A stretch of DNA of 64,000 nt from Flavobacterium hungaricum (GTDB lineage: Bacteria > Bacteroidota > Bacteroidia > Flavobacteriales > Flavobacteriaceae): the NCBI RefSeq assembly GCF_015182285.1, contig NZ_PRDM01000006.1:248001-312000 (forward strand). Reading direction: 5' to 3'. Below the pieces are notes generated by a model. It searched no databases. It was given only the letters and a program-made list of their open reading frames with translations, and had not been told where the DNA came from. The first letter of the stretch is position 1; each line of letters begins with the position of its first letter. Position numbers and translations under genes: made by a program. Of this stretch, positions 44,949 through 52,856 are shown one piece after another.

Positions 44949-46238
44949 TTAGTTTGAATTTAATAGATATTTTGGGAATATGGACTGCAAATGTTTTTTT
45001 GTGACAATAGGAATTGCTTCTTCCAATTCTATATTGAGAATTCTTTTTAGAAAAAATACTGTTATAAAAACACTGCGTGAATACCCCATTAAGCAATGAA
45101 TGAAGATTTTTTCGCCGGGTTTTATTTCGGTGTGCAGTCTCGTTAATAAATTTAATAGTGTTTCTAATTCCTCTTGTTTGATAGATCCGATGTCTAAAAG
45201 AGGTTTAGAAAAATAGTTTGATTGATGTCTGATGTATCCAATTTCTTCGGCTTCGGCACATAAATCAATGATGTAAGTTTGTTCGTTAATAAAAGACGCT
45301 GCCTGTTTAGCGTTTAATTTGGCGCCGATAAAAATTTGCGGCAGTATTTCGGTTATTGGATTTTTTCTGTTTTTTCTACAAAAAAGCCATAGTATTTTAT
45401 AGGTAATGAGATAAGGAAAATAAAAGATTTTTTTGAAAAAGCTTATACTGCCGTCTTCTCTTTTTAGAAATTTTGAATTTGAATTTGTATAAGCAGTTCC
45501 CACAAGAAAGACGGCAATAGAAATCCATAAGAGTAATAAGCCGTAATGGGAAATGTACTGATAAATTAATAAAGCGGCTGTTAAAAATAACAAACTAAAA
45601 AAGGAGTACACTAAACCAATTTTATAATTGCGTTCTGTATTGTCTGGAAAAATAAAAAAGGTAATACAAGAAAGAAGCAAAGCCGTAATGATATCTATAA
45701 AATGATGCTGATAAACTGTCAGCGTGGAAATACATAACAGTAAAATCCAGATTTGGAGCATTAATCGCAATTTTGGGTTTTTAAATTCTTTAGTAATAAC
45801 AGACCAAAAAATAACGGCATACCCAATATGCAGTGAAGGGGCTTGATTGTAATTGCTGTCCCAAGTGGTTAAAAATTGAAAAAAAAGATTTAAAAAATTC
45901 GACGCAGCTTGTGGTTTTATAAAAGAATATTTAAGCGGAAAAAGAAAGAAAAAAAGTCCCGAAACTATCGTGGTAAAGTTTATTCTTTTTGTTAAAAGCA
46001 TTAAATCTTTTTGTGTAGAACAAAAGAAAAACACCAGTGTAAATAACAGCCCGCTTGTCATGTATGGAACAATCATCCATTCTAAAAAAGGAATATTTTT
46101 TTCAAAGTGAAATACAAACGAATCTGATTTTTGGAAATAAAAAGCATACCACGCGCTGGAATTATAAATTATTATAAATAACAAATAACTCAGCACAAGC
46201 CATAAAAGCCGTTTGGATAGAGAAGCTTTTTTATCCAT
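44949..46238 (-). CDS. ynbD: YnbD-like fusion: PAP2 phosphatase plus dual-specificity phosphatase
   Basis: 429 residues. Six or more membrane helices carry a PAP2 (phosphatidic acid phosphatase 2) site with PSLHIGYAVIFW and VYQHHFIDIITAL. The soluble C-terminal domain (about 290-429) has the Cys-x5-Arg phosphatase loop in IHCLMGYSRSVFITV. This rare two-phosphatase fusion is the hallmark of YnbD. The first helix starts MDKKASLSKRLLWLVLSYLL. It overlaps the SDR gene by 8 bp and is 13 bp upstream of the ynbC-like gene. It may dephosphorylate a phosphatidyl-alcohol-phosphate made by the YnbA/YnbB-like pair (inference). Confidence 0.87.
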   Translation of the reverse strand: MDKKASLSKRLLWLVLSYLLFIIIYNSSAWYAFYFQKSDSFVFHFEKNIPFLEWMIVPYMTSGLLFTLVFFFCSTQKDLMLLTKRINFTTIVSGLFFFLFPLKYSFIKPQAASNFLNLFFQFLTTWDSNYNQAPSLHIGYAVIFWSVITKEFKNPKLRLMLQIWILLLCISTLTVYQHHFIDIITALLLSCITFFIFPDNTERNYKIGLVYSFFSLLFLTAALLIYQYISHYGLLLLWISIAVFLVGTAYTNSNSKFLKREDGSISFFKKIFYFPYLITYKILWLFCRKNRKNPITEILPQIFIGAKLNAKQAASFINEQTYIIDLCAEAEEIGYIRHQSNYFSKPLLDIGSIKQEELETLLNLLTRLHTEIKPGEKIFIHCLMGYSRSVFITVFFLKRILNIELEEAIPIVTKKHLQSIFPKYLLNSN

Positions 46239-46983
46239 TTTTTTGACGTTTTACTCTTTTCAACATTATAAAAGTCAATAACGGAGTTGGAAGAATAGAA
46301 AGGAAACCGATCAAGTATTTCATTTTAGAAGGAAAAACAACCCTTTTTTTCTTTTCTTCAATTCCTTTTATGATTATAGAAGCCGCATAACTACAATCTA
46401 CCACAAAAGGTTTTTTTGATAAATCATCATTGTTGAGTTCTCGCAGGCGCGGTGAATTTACATAACCAGGCGCTACGACAGTTACCTGTATTCCAAAATT
46501 TTCTAAGGCCCTGCGATAAGCATCGCTAATCTGAATCAGTGCTCTTTTGGTTTTGCTGTAAATAGTAGCTTTTGGATAATTAAGCAGTCCAGAAACAGAG
46601 GCAATAACGGCAATGCTTCCTTTTTTGTTAGCAGACATATGATCTCTGGCGACTTCTAAAGAGTTTACAGCGCCGGCAATATTGCATCGCAGCATTTCGG
46701 TACTTTCTTCATAAGTTAATTGGTGCAGTGCGCTGTCAGAATAATTTCCTGCAGAAACAATCATAATGTCTAAACTTTGATGTGCAAAATCAGAAACTGC
46801 TTGGTCAAGCCTTTTTTTGTCATAAACATCAAGCTGATACATTTTTAAAAGAGGATATTCTTTTTCTAGTACAACCTTTTTGAGATCACGTCCGCAGATG
46901 CCTACTTCATGTCCTGTTTCTAGATATTGTACTGCAATAGCCAGACCTATTCCCGTTGTGCCGCCAGTTATAAAAATTTTCAT
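46231..46983 (-). CDS. Short-chain dehydrogenase/reductase in the Ynb-like operon
   Basis: 250 residues. The NAD(P) motif is FITGGTTGIGLAIA (TGxxxGIG), NAG-like ending is IVSAGNY, and the catalytic set is Ser129/Ser131 with Tyr142-x3-Lys146 (YSKTK). The C-terminus (from about 225, LIGFLSILPTPLLTFIML) is hydrophobic and ends in KRVKRQKNG, suggesting a membrane anchor. Such SDRs reduce keto groups of lipids or sugars. It overlaps both neighbours (8 bp with ynbD-like, 4 bp with patatin-like), so it belongs to the operon; E. coli ynb has no SDR. Confidence 0.9.
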   Translation of the reverse strand: MKIFITGGTTGIGLAIAVQYLETGHEVGICGRDLKKVVLEKEYPLLKMYQLDVYDKKRLDQAVSDFAHQSLDIMIVSAGNYSDSALHQLTYEESTEMLRCNIAGAVNSLEVARDHMSANKKGSIAVIASVSGLLNYPKATIYSKTKRALIQISDAYRRALENFGIQVTVVAPGYVNSPRLRELNNDDLSKKPFVVDCSYAASIIIKGIEEKKKRVVFPSKMKYLIGFLSILPTPLLTFIMLKRVKRQKNG

Positions 46984-48023
46984 TGTTGAAGTTCTTTTAT
47001 TGCTTTATCATATCCGTACTGCCATTGTTGCTGCATATCGTTTACAAATTTTTCATAAGATTCTGGCAGCTCTATTTTTATTTCAAAATTTTTCCAATCA
47101 ATTTTTTTCTGGCAGTAATGTCCGTTTAAAACTTGAGTCGCGTCTGTGGTATCAATCCAATAAGCAGCTGTGCTGTTTTCAATTTCTTTCAAACGCTGGT
47201 TGCCGCTAAAGCCTAAAACGGCTCTTACAAGAGATTCTTCTATTTGGGTATAATTGTTTTTCTTTTCTAAAATAACTTCATCCGCAACTTCGAATGCCAA
47301 TTCTATAGGAGTTAAGTCGATCGCGCCTCCTGCATAATACTGATTTTGATAAAGTACTGGTTTTACATAAAACATATCCGAAACTGAAATCCGCATGGCC
47401 AGATGGGGCGAAACATCTGTAAGAATTTCAATAGAAGGATCAACTGCACTTAATTCATAATTTTCGGATCGAATTTTAATTTTATCGAGATCAATTTTTT
47501 GCGCCGTAATTGGGTCGGTAAATAATACTTTGTTGTAGAGTTTTTTATTTTGTCTCTCTTTTCCGGTATTCGAGGGATCCAATACTATTTTGGAACCAAC
47601 AATGATACAAGGTATATTTTTGGCAAATTGAGATGAAAGTGACGGCAGCTGTAAACTAATATCTTGAGGCAAATCGACAAGATAATTGTCAAAAACATTT
47701 TCCATAAAAGGGGCTCTCTTTTTAGAATAAGTTTTTTTTAAAGAATACCAGCCAATCCGATGAAGCTTTCTTTCTTTTGTCAATTTTGTGTTTTGCACAA
47801 ATTCAAACAATTCCTTAGATTGTAAATAGTTTTTTCGTTCCCTATTTGTTGGAAAGGAGTTGATGATTGCCGCCGCAATCGAACCGCCGCAAACGCCAAT
47901 AAGCAGATCGGGAGCAAGCCCTTTTTCTTCAAAAGCGGTAAACATGCCACAATACATAGCAAAGCGGGTTCCGCCGCCCGAAAAAACCATTGCTCTTTTA
48001 TATTTACGATTGACTTGATCCAT
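46980..48023 (-). CDS. Patatin-like protein with altered catalytic dyad
   Basis: 347 residues. The patatin fold is recognisable: the oxyanion GGGTR (16-20), the nucleophile elbow LLIGVCGGSIAAAI and the late strand VLYQNQYYAGGAIDLTPIE. In active patatins the elbow is G-x-S-x-G and the late motif D-G-G/A. Here the nucleophile position is Cys45 and the Asp position is Ala231, both read directly from the DNA. It may be inactive, act as a Cys enzyme (acyl transfer), or bind lipid. No signal peptide. Its stop/start contact with the cdsA-like gene is direct (0 bp) and it overlaps the SDR gene by 4 bp. Confidence 0.85.
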   Translation of the reverse strand: MDQVNRKYKRAMVFSGGGTRFAMYCGMFTAFEEKGLAPDLLIGVCGGSIAAAIINSFPTNRERKNYLQSKELFEFVQNTKLTKERKLHRIGWYSLKKTYSKKRAPFMENVFDNYLVDLPQDISLQLPSLSSQFAKNIPCIIVGSKIVLDPSNTGKERQNKKLYNKVLFTDPITAQKIDLDKIKIRSENYELSAVDPSIEILTDVSPHLAMRISVSDMFYVKPVLYQNQYYAGGAIDLTPIELAFEVADEVILEKKNNYTQIEESLVRAVLGFSGNQRLKEIENSTAAYWIDTTDATQVLNGHYCQKKIDWKNFEIKIELPESYEKFVNDMQQQWQYGYDKAIKELQQ

Positions 48024-48860
48024 CTATAAAAATAAATAAGTAAGCAGTCCAAAATAAATCGGCGTAATAAACATCAGACTGTCAATTCTATCCAATAATC
48101 CGCCATGTCCTGGAATAAGATTTCCAGTGTCTTTGACTCCTGCATCTCTTTTAACGTAGGACATATAAATGTCTCCTAAAAATCCCAGCACACCGATTAG
48201 AATTCCTATCAAGCTATACAAGAGAAAGCTTTGATCGTGTAATAATACCAAACCGAGAAGATTGCATAAAATGGTCGTTAAAAATATACCTCCCAGAAAA
48301 CCTTCTAAAGTTTTGTTTGGACTTATAACAGGTGTGATTTTTCTTTTGCCATAGGCTTTTCCTGTTAAATATTGAAACACATCATTTAGCTCGGTCGGAA
48401 TAACTAAAAGGATCAAAAGTTGAATGCCTATAAGATTAGCGTAAGGAAAATTAAAATTATATATAAATCCTAAATGTCCTACTGAAAAACCGCAGAGAAA
48501 AATTCCTGTAAAAAGAATAAGGCCTTTTTTAATTGAAATTTTATGAATAAAAAAAAGCAGTGCTGTAAGTATAACAGCAAACAAACTGGTATAAGTTATA
48601 AAAGCGTGATAGTTTTTGGTAAACAACAAGAAATATTCGGGTATCAAAAACAGAAAAATAAGCACTGCGGTTGTTTTATGATAAAGCTTGCAGAGAGATA
48701 AAAACTCTTTCATTCCCCAAAAAGATAAAAAGCAAATAAAAGAATACATTACTATCGGATGCATTGTTGCCGCTGTAAAAATTACTATAATAACAGCCCA
48801 GCTTCTCACTCTAAGCGGTACGTCGGCATATTTATTCGTATTAAGGTTGTCTTGGCTCAT
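48024..48860 (-). CDS. ynbB: Phosphatidate cytidylyltransferase, YnbB-like
   Basis: 278 residues, about eight membrane helices. It is a CdsA-family enzyme making CDP-diacylglycerol from phosphatidic acid and CTP. The C-terminal signature KRDAGVKDTGNLIPGHGGLLDRIDS matches the CDP-DAG synthase pattern (S-x-x-K-R-x(4)-K-D-x(5)-PGHGG-x(2)-DR-x-D). A dedicated second CdsA, separate from the housekeeping one, is what E. coli has in YnbB. It stands 6 bp downstream of the ynbA-like gene and directly abuts the patatin-like gene. Confidence 0.9.
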   Translation of the reverse strand: MSQDNLNTNKYADVPLRVRSWAVIIVIFTAATMHPIVMYSFICFLSFWGMKEFLSLCKLYHKTTAVLIFLFLIPEYFLLFTKNYHAFITYTSLFAVILTALLFFIHKISIKKGLILFTGIFLCGFSVGHLGFIYNFNFPYANLIGIQLLILLVIPTELNDVFQYLTGKAYGKRKITPVISPNKTLEGFLGGIFLTTILCNLLGLVLLHDQSFLLYSLIGILIGVLGFLGDIYMSYVKRDAGVKDTGNLIPGHGGLLDRIDSLMFITPIYFGLLTYLFL

Positions 48861-48866
48861 TAAACT

Positions 48867-49466
48867 TTACGATTTCAGTGTTTTATTGATTCGAACATAA
48901 GTGCTGATAAGCAGTAACAGAATAATAACAGAAAAAATCCAAATTGAATAAGCAGAGAACGCAACGCCGCAAAATTTTAAAATTCCGTAAACACCAAGCA
49001 GTAAGGCTCTGTCACTTTTCCCCATTGGGCCGTCGTATCTTCTTACTCCAGAAATAGCCTTACCCATAACGCCGGAAAATTCATTTACAATACTCAATGC
49101 AATAAATAAGACTACAAGGTATAAAGCTTCGGGCTCATACTTTAACAACGGAAAAAATACAAATAAGTCAGATACAACATCGCCCATTTCGTTTAACATT
49201 TCGCCTGCTTTACTGGTCAGATTATACTTCTTAGCCATCATTCCGTCTAATGCATTAAAGGCCATTCTTAACAACAAACCAATTGGAAGCACTAGAAAAA
49301 ATAAATTGTTGTAATCTGCATACCAAAAAAAGATCCCGATTAAAAGAGAGAAAAAGCAAGAGCCAATAGTAATTTGATTGGGCGTAATATTTCTTTTATG
49401 TAGAAAAAGCAGAATAGGAGAGAGCAGTTTTTGAAACTGAGGTTTAATAGTATAAACTGAAATCAT
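48867..49466 (-). CDS. ynbA: CDP-alcohol phosphatidyltransferase, YnbA-like
   Basis: 199 residues, five or six membrane helices. CDP-alcohol phosphatidyltransferases move phosphatidyl from CDP-DAG to an alcohol, using D-x2-DG-x2-AR-x8-G-x3-D-x3-D. Here the motif reads NALDGMMAKK and GEMLNEMGDVVSD, with Asn for the first Asp, Lys for Arg and Asn for one of the later Asp residues. From memory, E. coli YnbA has the same N-x2-DG and G-x3-N-x3-D changes. It is the first gene of the operon. The alcohol is not known. Confidence 0.88.
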   Translation of the reverse strand: MISVYTIKPQFQKLLSPILLFLHKRNITPNQITIGSCFFSLLIGIFFWYADYNNLFFLVLPIGLLLRMAFNALDGMMAKKYNLTSKAGEMLNEMGDVVSDLFVFFPLLKYEPEALYLVVLFIALSIVNEFSGVMGKAISGVRRYDGPMGKSDRALLLGVYGILKFCGVAFSAYSIWIFSVIILLLLISTYVRINKTLKS

Positions 49467-49609
49467 TAAGAATGTTTTATTATGAATAAAAAACTTATAA
49501 ATATAAGGTGTTTTTTACTTCGGATTGGATTTTTTTATAATTCGAGATAAATATTTGTAAAGCCCGTGATTTCTAAAAACACAAAATATTTTTTATTTTT
49601 TAATTTGTT

Positions 49610-49640
49610 TTTGGATAAGCCAAAAATAGTTGTATATTTG
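49610..49640 (+). promoter_or_regulatory. Consensus Bacteroidota promoter of tRNA-Pro
   Basis: TTTG (49610-49613), 19 bp, TATATTTG (49633-49640); the tRNA starts 11 bp later. It is the best -33/-7 pair in the window. Confidence 0.88.
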
Positions 49641-49650
49641 CACCCGCTTA

Positions 49651-49725
49651 CGGGGTGTAGCGTAGCCCGGTTATCGCGCCTGCTTTGGGAGCAGGAGGCC
49701 GCAGGTTCGAATCCTGCCACCCCGA
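49651..49725 (+). tRNA. tRNA-Pro (anticodon UGG)
   Basis: The acceptor arms CGGGGTG (49651-49657) and CACCCCG (49718-49724) pair fully; the discriminator is A (49725). The anticodon stem CCTGC/GCAGG encloses loop TTTGGGA with anticodon TGG (49686-49688), and the T arm GCAGGTTCGAATCCTGC is standard. The 3' end continues CA, so CCA is completed after transcription. Flanked by a strong promoter and a terminator; a stand-alone unit. Confidence 0.98.
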
Positions 49726-49726
49726 C

Positions 49727-49757
49727 AAAAAGCCGAACATTTCTGTTCGGCTTTTTT
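49727..49757 (+). terminator. Rho-independent terminator after tRNA-Pro
   Basis: Arms GCCGAACA (49732-49739) and TGTTCGGC (49744-49751), a 4-nt loop, then T6. Only two bases lie between the tRNA and the flanking A-run of the stem. Confidence 0.94.
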
Positions 49758-49869
49758 CTTTTTTTAGCATTTCTAAAATTTGAATAGAGACGTAAAGTTT
49801 TATTTTACTCATATTCTGCAGGTTTAAGCGGATTTTAAAAATAGTTTAGCTGCGTAAAAACTGCTTACA

Positions 49870-50886
49870 TCATTTGTATTTTGCGTCAACATCGGCTGTT
49901 AATGTTTTTAAGAAAGCGGTCATGTTACTGGCATCTTCATCAGAAATATCTTTGTTGAGCTGCAATTTCCCCATAAGTTTTACCGCTTCATCCAACGATG
50001 AAATGGAACCATCATGAAAATAAGGAGCTGTTTTTTCTATGTTTCTTAACCCTGGAACTTTAAACATATACAGATCTCCTTCTTTTTTAGTAAGTTCAAA
50101 AAGACCTTTGTCGATTTTTTTGCTGCGGGTAAGTTTGGCGTAATCTCCGTGCACACCAAATTTCTGAAACATCTGACCTCCAAGTGCCACGCCGCTGTGA
50201 CACGAGATACAGCCGTTTTCTATAAAAGAGTTCAGTCCCTTTTTTTCCTGATCATTCAGCGCGGATTCGTTCCCGTCCAAATAATCATCAAATTTACTTT
50301 TCGGATTCAGTTTACGTTCAAAAGCACCAATTGCATCAGCAAGATTGTCGAAAGTAATAGGTTCTTTGTCATTTGGAAATACCTTTTTAAACATAGCTTG
50401 GTATTCTGGAATTGCTCTTAGTTTTTTCTCTAAAAACGAAGCATTCGGAATTCCGTGTTCAACAGGATTTAGTAACGGTCCTTTGGCTTGTTCTTCTACA
50501 TTTTTGGCACGGCCGTCCCAAAACTGCATAGAATGCAGCGAAGCATGAATAACTGTTGGCGAGTTGCGTACTCCTAATTCTTTTGTATCTCCCACCGATA
50601 AAGATTTATTGTCAACTCCGTATGTTGCAAGATTGTGACAAGAATTACAGCTGATTGTTCCGTTTTTTGACAAGGCTTTGTCGTAGTATAATTTTTTTCC
50701 TAAATCAATTTTTTCCTGTGATATGTTTTCGTCAGGTAATGTCGAAACTGATTTAAAAAAAGAGGCGGCTTTCGTTAATAATTCTGATTTAGGAGCTTCT
50801 GGAGTTTTCGAGAAATCGTACTCACTAGATTCTTTCTTGCAAGAGACTAACGCGAGGCCTGCAAAAATTGCTATTACTTTTTTCAT
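49870..50886 (-). CDS. Di-haem cytochrome c peroxidase (MauG/CcpA family), lipoprotein
   Basis: 338 residues. The signal peptide ends in lipobox LVSC (MKKVIAIFAGLALVSC), so it is anchored in the periplasm. Two haem c sites are present: CNSCH (about 80-84) and CISCH (about 225-229). SEQUENCE blocks such as LSKNGTISCNSCHNL, FWDGRAKNVEEQA and PGLRNIEKTAPYFHDGSISS are those of bacterial cytochrome c peroxidases, which reduce hydrogen peroxide with electrons from a cytochrome c. Monocistronic; 251 bp separate it from trxB. Confidence 0.94.
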   Translation of the reverse strand: MKKVIAIFAGLALVSCKKESSEYDFSKTPEAPKSELLTKAASFFKSVSTLPDENISQEKIDLGKKLYYDKALSKNGTISCNSCHNLATYGVDNKSLSVGDTKELGVRNSPTVIHASLHSMQFWDGRAKNVEEQAKGPLLNPVEHGIPNASFLEKKLRAIPEYQAMFKKVFPNDKEPITFDNLADAIGAFERKLNPKSKFDDYLDGNESALNDQEKKGLNSFIENGCISCHSGVALGGQMFQKFGVHGDYAKLTRSKKIDKGLFELTKKEGDLYMFKVPGLRNIEKTAPYFHDGSISSLDEAVKLMGKLQLNKDISDEDASNMTAFLKTLTADVDAKYK

Positions 50887-51104
50887 TTTGATTTTAATTA
50901 GGTTTTATTAAACTAATGTAGGATAAAACCTAAATAACAGACCTGATTATTGTCATGTCTCCGTCTTTTTCGCTGATATCAATTCGGTTACCATTAAAAT
51001 TTATTTTATATGAGAGGATAATGAGCAAATAAAAGCTTGCTTATTATCTATTTTAGAATAGCAAAAACTGATTACAGGGGCTTCTAACTTCGATAATAAA
51101 AACT

Positions 51105-51112
51105 TACTTTTG
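51105..51112 (+). promoter_or_regulatory. Candidate -7 box of trxB
   Basis: TACTTTTG matches TAnnTTTG and lies 25 bp before the trxB ATG. A TTG at the right distance is not seen. Confidence 0.42.
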
Positions 51113-51137
51113 TGCTCATTATTAACACAATCATATT

Positions 51138-52085
51138 ATGTCAGATACAATCGAAAAAATTAAATGCCTTATTATAGGTTCTGGCCCTGCAGGATATACT
51201 GCGGCAATTTATGCAGCCAGAGCAAACATGAATCCGGTTTTATATCAGGGAATGCAGCCTGGAGGCCAGTTGACAACAACTAATGAAGTAGAAAATTTTC
51301 CAGGTTATGTTGATGGTGTTACGGGACCAGAAATGATGGTACAGCTGCAAGACCAAGCAAAACGTTTTGGCGCTGATATTCGTGATGGCTGGGCAACAAA
51401 AGTTGATTTTTCTGGAGGAATCCATAAAGTTTGGATAAACGATTCTATCGAATTACACTGCGAAACTGTTATTATTTCGACAGGTGCTTCGGCCAAATAT
51501 TTAGGATTACCATCAGAGCAGCATTATTTAAATATGGGTGGGGGAGTTTCTGCCTGCGCGGTTTGCGACGGATTTTTCTACCGTAACCAAGAAGTTGTAA
51601 TTGTTGGGGCGGGAGATTCTGCTTGCGAAGAAGCACACTATTTATCTAAACTTTGTAAAAAAGTAACGATGCTGGTTAGAAGCGAAAAATTTAGAGCTTC
51701 GAAAATTATGGAAGAACGTGTTCGCAAAACCGAAAATATCGAGATTTTAATGAACCACGATACTATTGAGGTTTTAGGTGATAACAATGTTGTTCACGCT
51801 ATTAAAGCTTTAAACAAAACTACAGGTGAAGTTATCGAAATTCCTGCAACTGGATTTTTCGTAGCAATTGGACATAAACCAAACACGGATATCTTTAAAG
51901 ATTACATCACGCTTGACGAAACAGGTTATATTATAAACACTCCTGGAACTTCAAAAACAAATGTTGAAGGAGTTTTTGTTGCAGGAGATGCTGCAGACCA
52001 TGTATACCGTCAGGCTATTACTGCCGCAGGAACTGGCTGTATGGCAGCTTTGGATGCTGAAAGATATCTGGCTTCTCAAGAGTAA
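51138..52085 (+). CDS. trxB: Thioredoxin-disulfide reductase
   Basis: 315 residues. TrxB passes electrons from NADPH through FAD to thioredoxin. The FAD motif is LIIGSGPAGYTAAIYAARA (11-29), the redox-active pair is Cys140/Cys143 in SACAVCDGFFYRN, the NADPH motif is VVIVGAGDSACEEA, and the late FAD block is GVFVAGDAADHVYRQA. All hallmarks are present; length is standard. Transcribed alone and ended by a bidirectional terminator. Confidence 0.97.
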   Translation: MSDTIEKIKCLIIGSGPAGYTAAIYAARANMNPVLYQGMQPGGQLTTTNEVENFPGYVDGVTGPEMMVQLQDQAKRFGADIRDGWATKVDFSGGIHKVWINDSIELHCETVIISTGASAKYLGLPSEQHYLNMGGGVSACAVCDGFFYRNQEVVIVGAGDSACEEAHYLSKLCKKVTMLVRSEKFRASKIMEERVRKTENIEILMNHDTIEVLGDNNVVHAIKALNKTTGEVIEIPATGFFVAIGHKPNTDIFKDYITLDETGYIINTPGTSKTNVEGVFVAGDAADHVYRQAITAAGTGCMAALDAERYLASQE

Positions 52086-52093
52086 ATTTTAGT

Positions 52094-52112
52094 TTCAGGT
52101 TTGAAACCTGAA
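52094..52112. repeat. Palindrome of the TTCAGGTTT family (copy 3)
   Basis: 9-bp arms TTCAGGTTT and AAACCTGAA around a single central G; same core as the repeats at 33830 and 35472. It lies between the trxB stop and its terminator. Confidence 0.75.
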
Positions 52113-52120
52113 TTATTATA

Positions 52121-52153
52121 AAAAAAAGTCCCGTACAATACGGGACTTTTTTT
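52121..52153. terminator. Bidirectional terminator after trxB
   Basis: Arms GTCCCGTA (52128-52135) and TACGGGAC (52139-52146), loop CAA, flanked by A7 and T7. Confidence 0.94.
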
Positions 52154-52263
52154 ATGTCAGTTATTTTCTAAAATGAAGTTTGATCTGATTTTGTGTCATT
52201 TCGACAAAGGAGAAATCACGCCAATATTCTCGAGATGAGAATTCAATCTTTATAAGCTTGTCG

Positions 52264-52321
52264 CTTAAACCTTAGAATCTTAGCAACTTAGCACCTTAAT
52301 ACCTTAGCACCTCAATACCCT
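52264..52321. repeat. CTTAG-type tandem repeat cluster
   Basis: Seven or so spaced copies of CTTAG/CCTTA/CCTAG occur at 8-10 bp intervals, reaching the stop codon of the gene at 52320. Same family as 8832-8868, both between convergent genes. Confidence 0.7.
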
Positions 52322-52829
52322 AGTACGCCACTTTAAGCTGTCTCAATTTATCAGGCATTACATTTCCTGTGGCAATTAGAGTGTCGTGATGATTTATTGC
52401 GATTAACCATTCGTATTTTTTAGACACAATATAAAGATCATAGAGCCAGCTTTCGTCAATGATTTTCTGAATTGTTTTTATTTTTCCTTCATAAAACCAA
52501 AACTTATTTTTTTCATTAACAGTTTCGCTGACGATGTACCAAACCGTTTCGCTTTCCTCGATTAATTGATCAAGATAAGTCTCTGGTCTGCTGCTTAAAT
52601 TTGATGCAGAAAAGGTATCCAGTTTAAAAGTATTCCAAAGCCAAGTAGATCTTATTCGATTATAATGACAGAACTTTTGATAAATATTCTCTTCGATTTG
52701 TTTCCAATCTTCTTTTATGGATAATGGTCTGAAATCTTTTTCCAGAATCATTTGCTCAGAAATAATTTCTGCAATTTTTGGCCTTAATCCATTTTGGTTT
52801 TTTCGGAGCAAGTGCCTTTCTTTATTCAT
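52320..52829 (-). CDS. Unknown soluble protein, possibly DUF6756-like
   Basis: 169 residues, no signal peptide or membrane helix. The N-terminal 35 residues are basic (KERHLLRKNQNGLRPKI). The C-terminal half, with VWYIVSETVNEKNKFWFYEG, SWLYDLYIVSKKYEWL and INHHDTLIATG, resembles small SMI1/KNR4- or DUF6756-type domains that occur among immunity proteins, but I cannot name the family surely. It stands alone and is not in a toxin locus. Confidence 0.6.
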   Translation of the reverse strand: MNKERHLLRKNQNGLRPKIAEIISEQMILEKDFRPLSIKEDWKQIEENIYQKFCHYNRIRSTWLWNTFKLDTFSASNLSSRPETYLDQLIEESETVWYIVSETVNEKNKFWFYEGKIKTIQKIIDESWLYDLYIVSKKYEWLIAINHHDTLIATGNVMPDKLRQLKVAY

Positions 52830-52856
52830 TATAAAACGACTTAGAAGTACCTCAGA

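Noticed and set aside
49535..49720. Minus-strand ORF starting MAGFEPAASC over the tRNA
   Set aside because: It is the well-known false ORF antisense to tRNA genes; the tRNA-Pro fold is complete.
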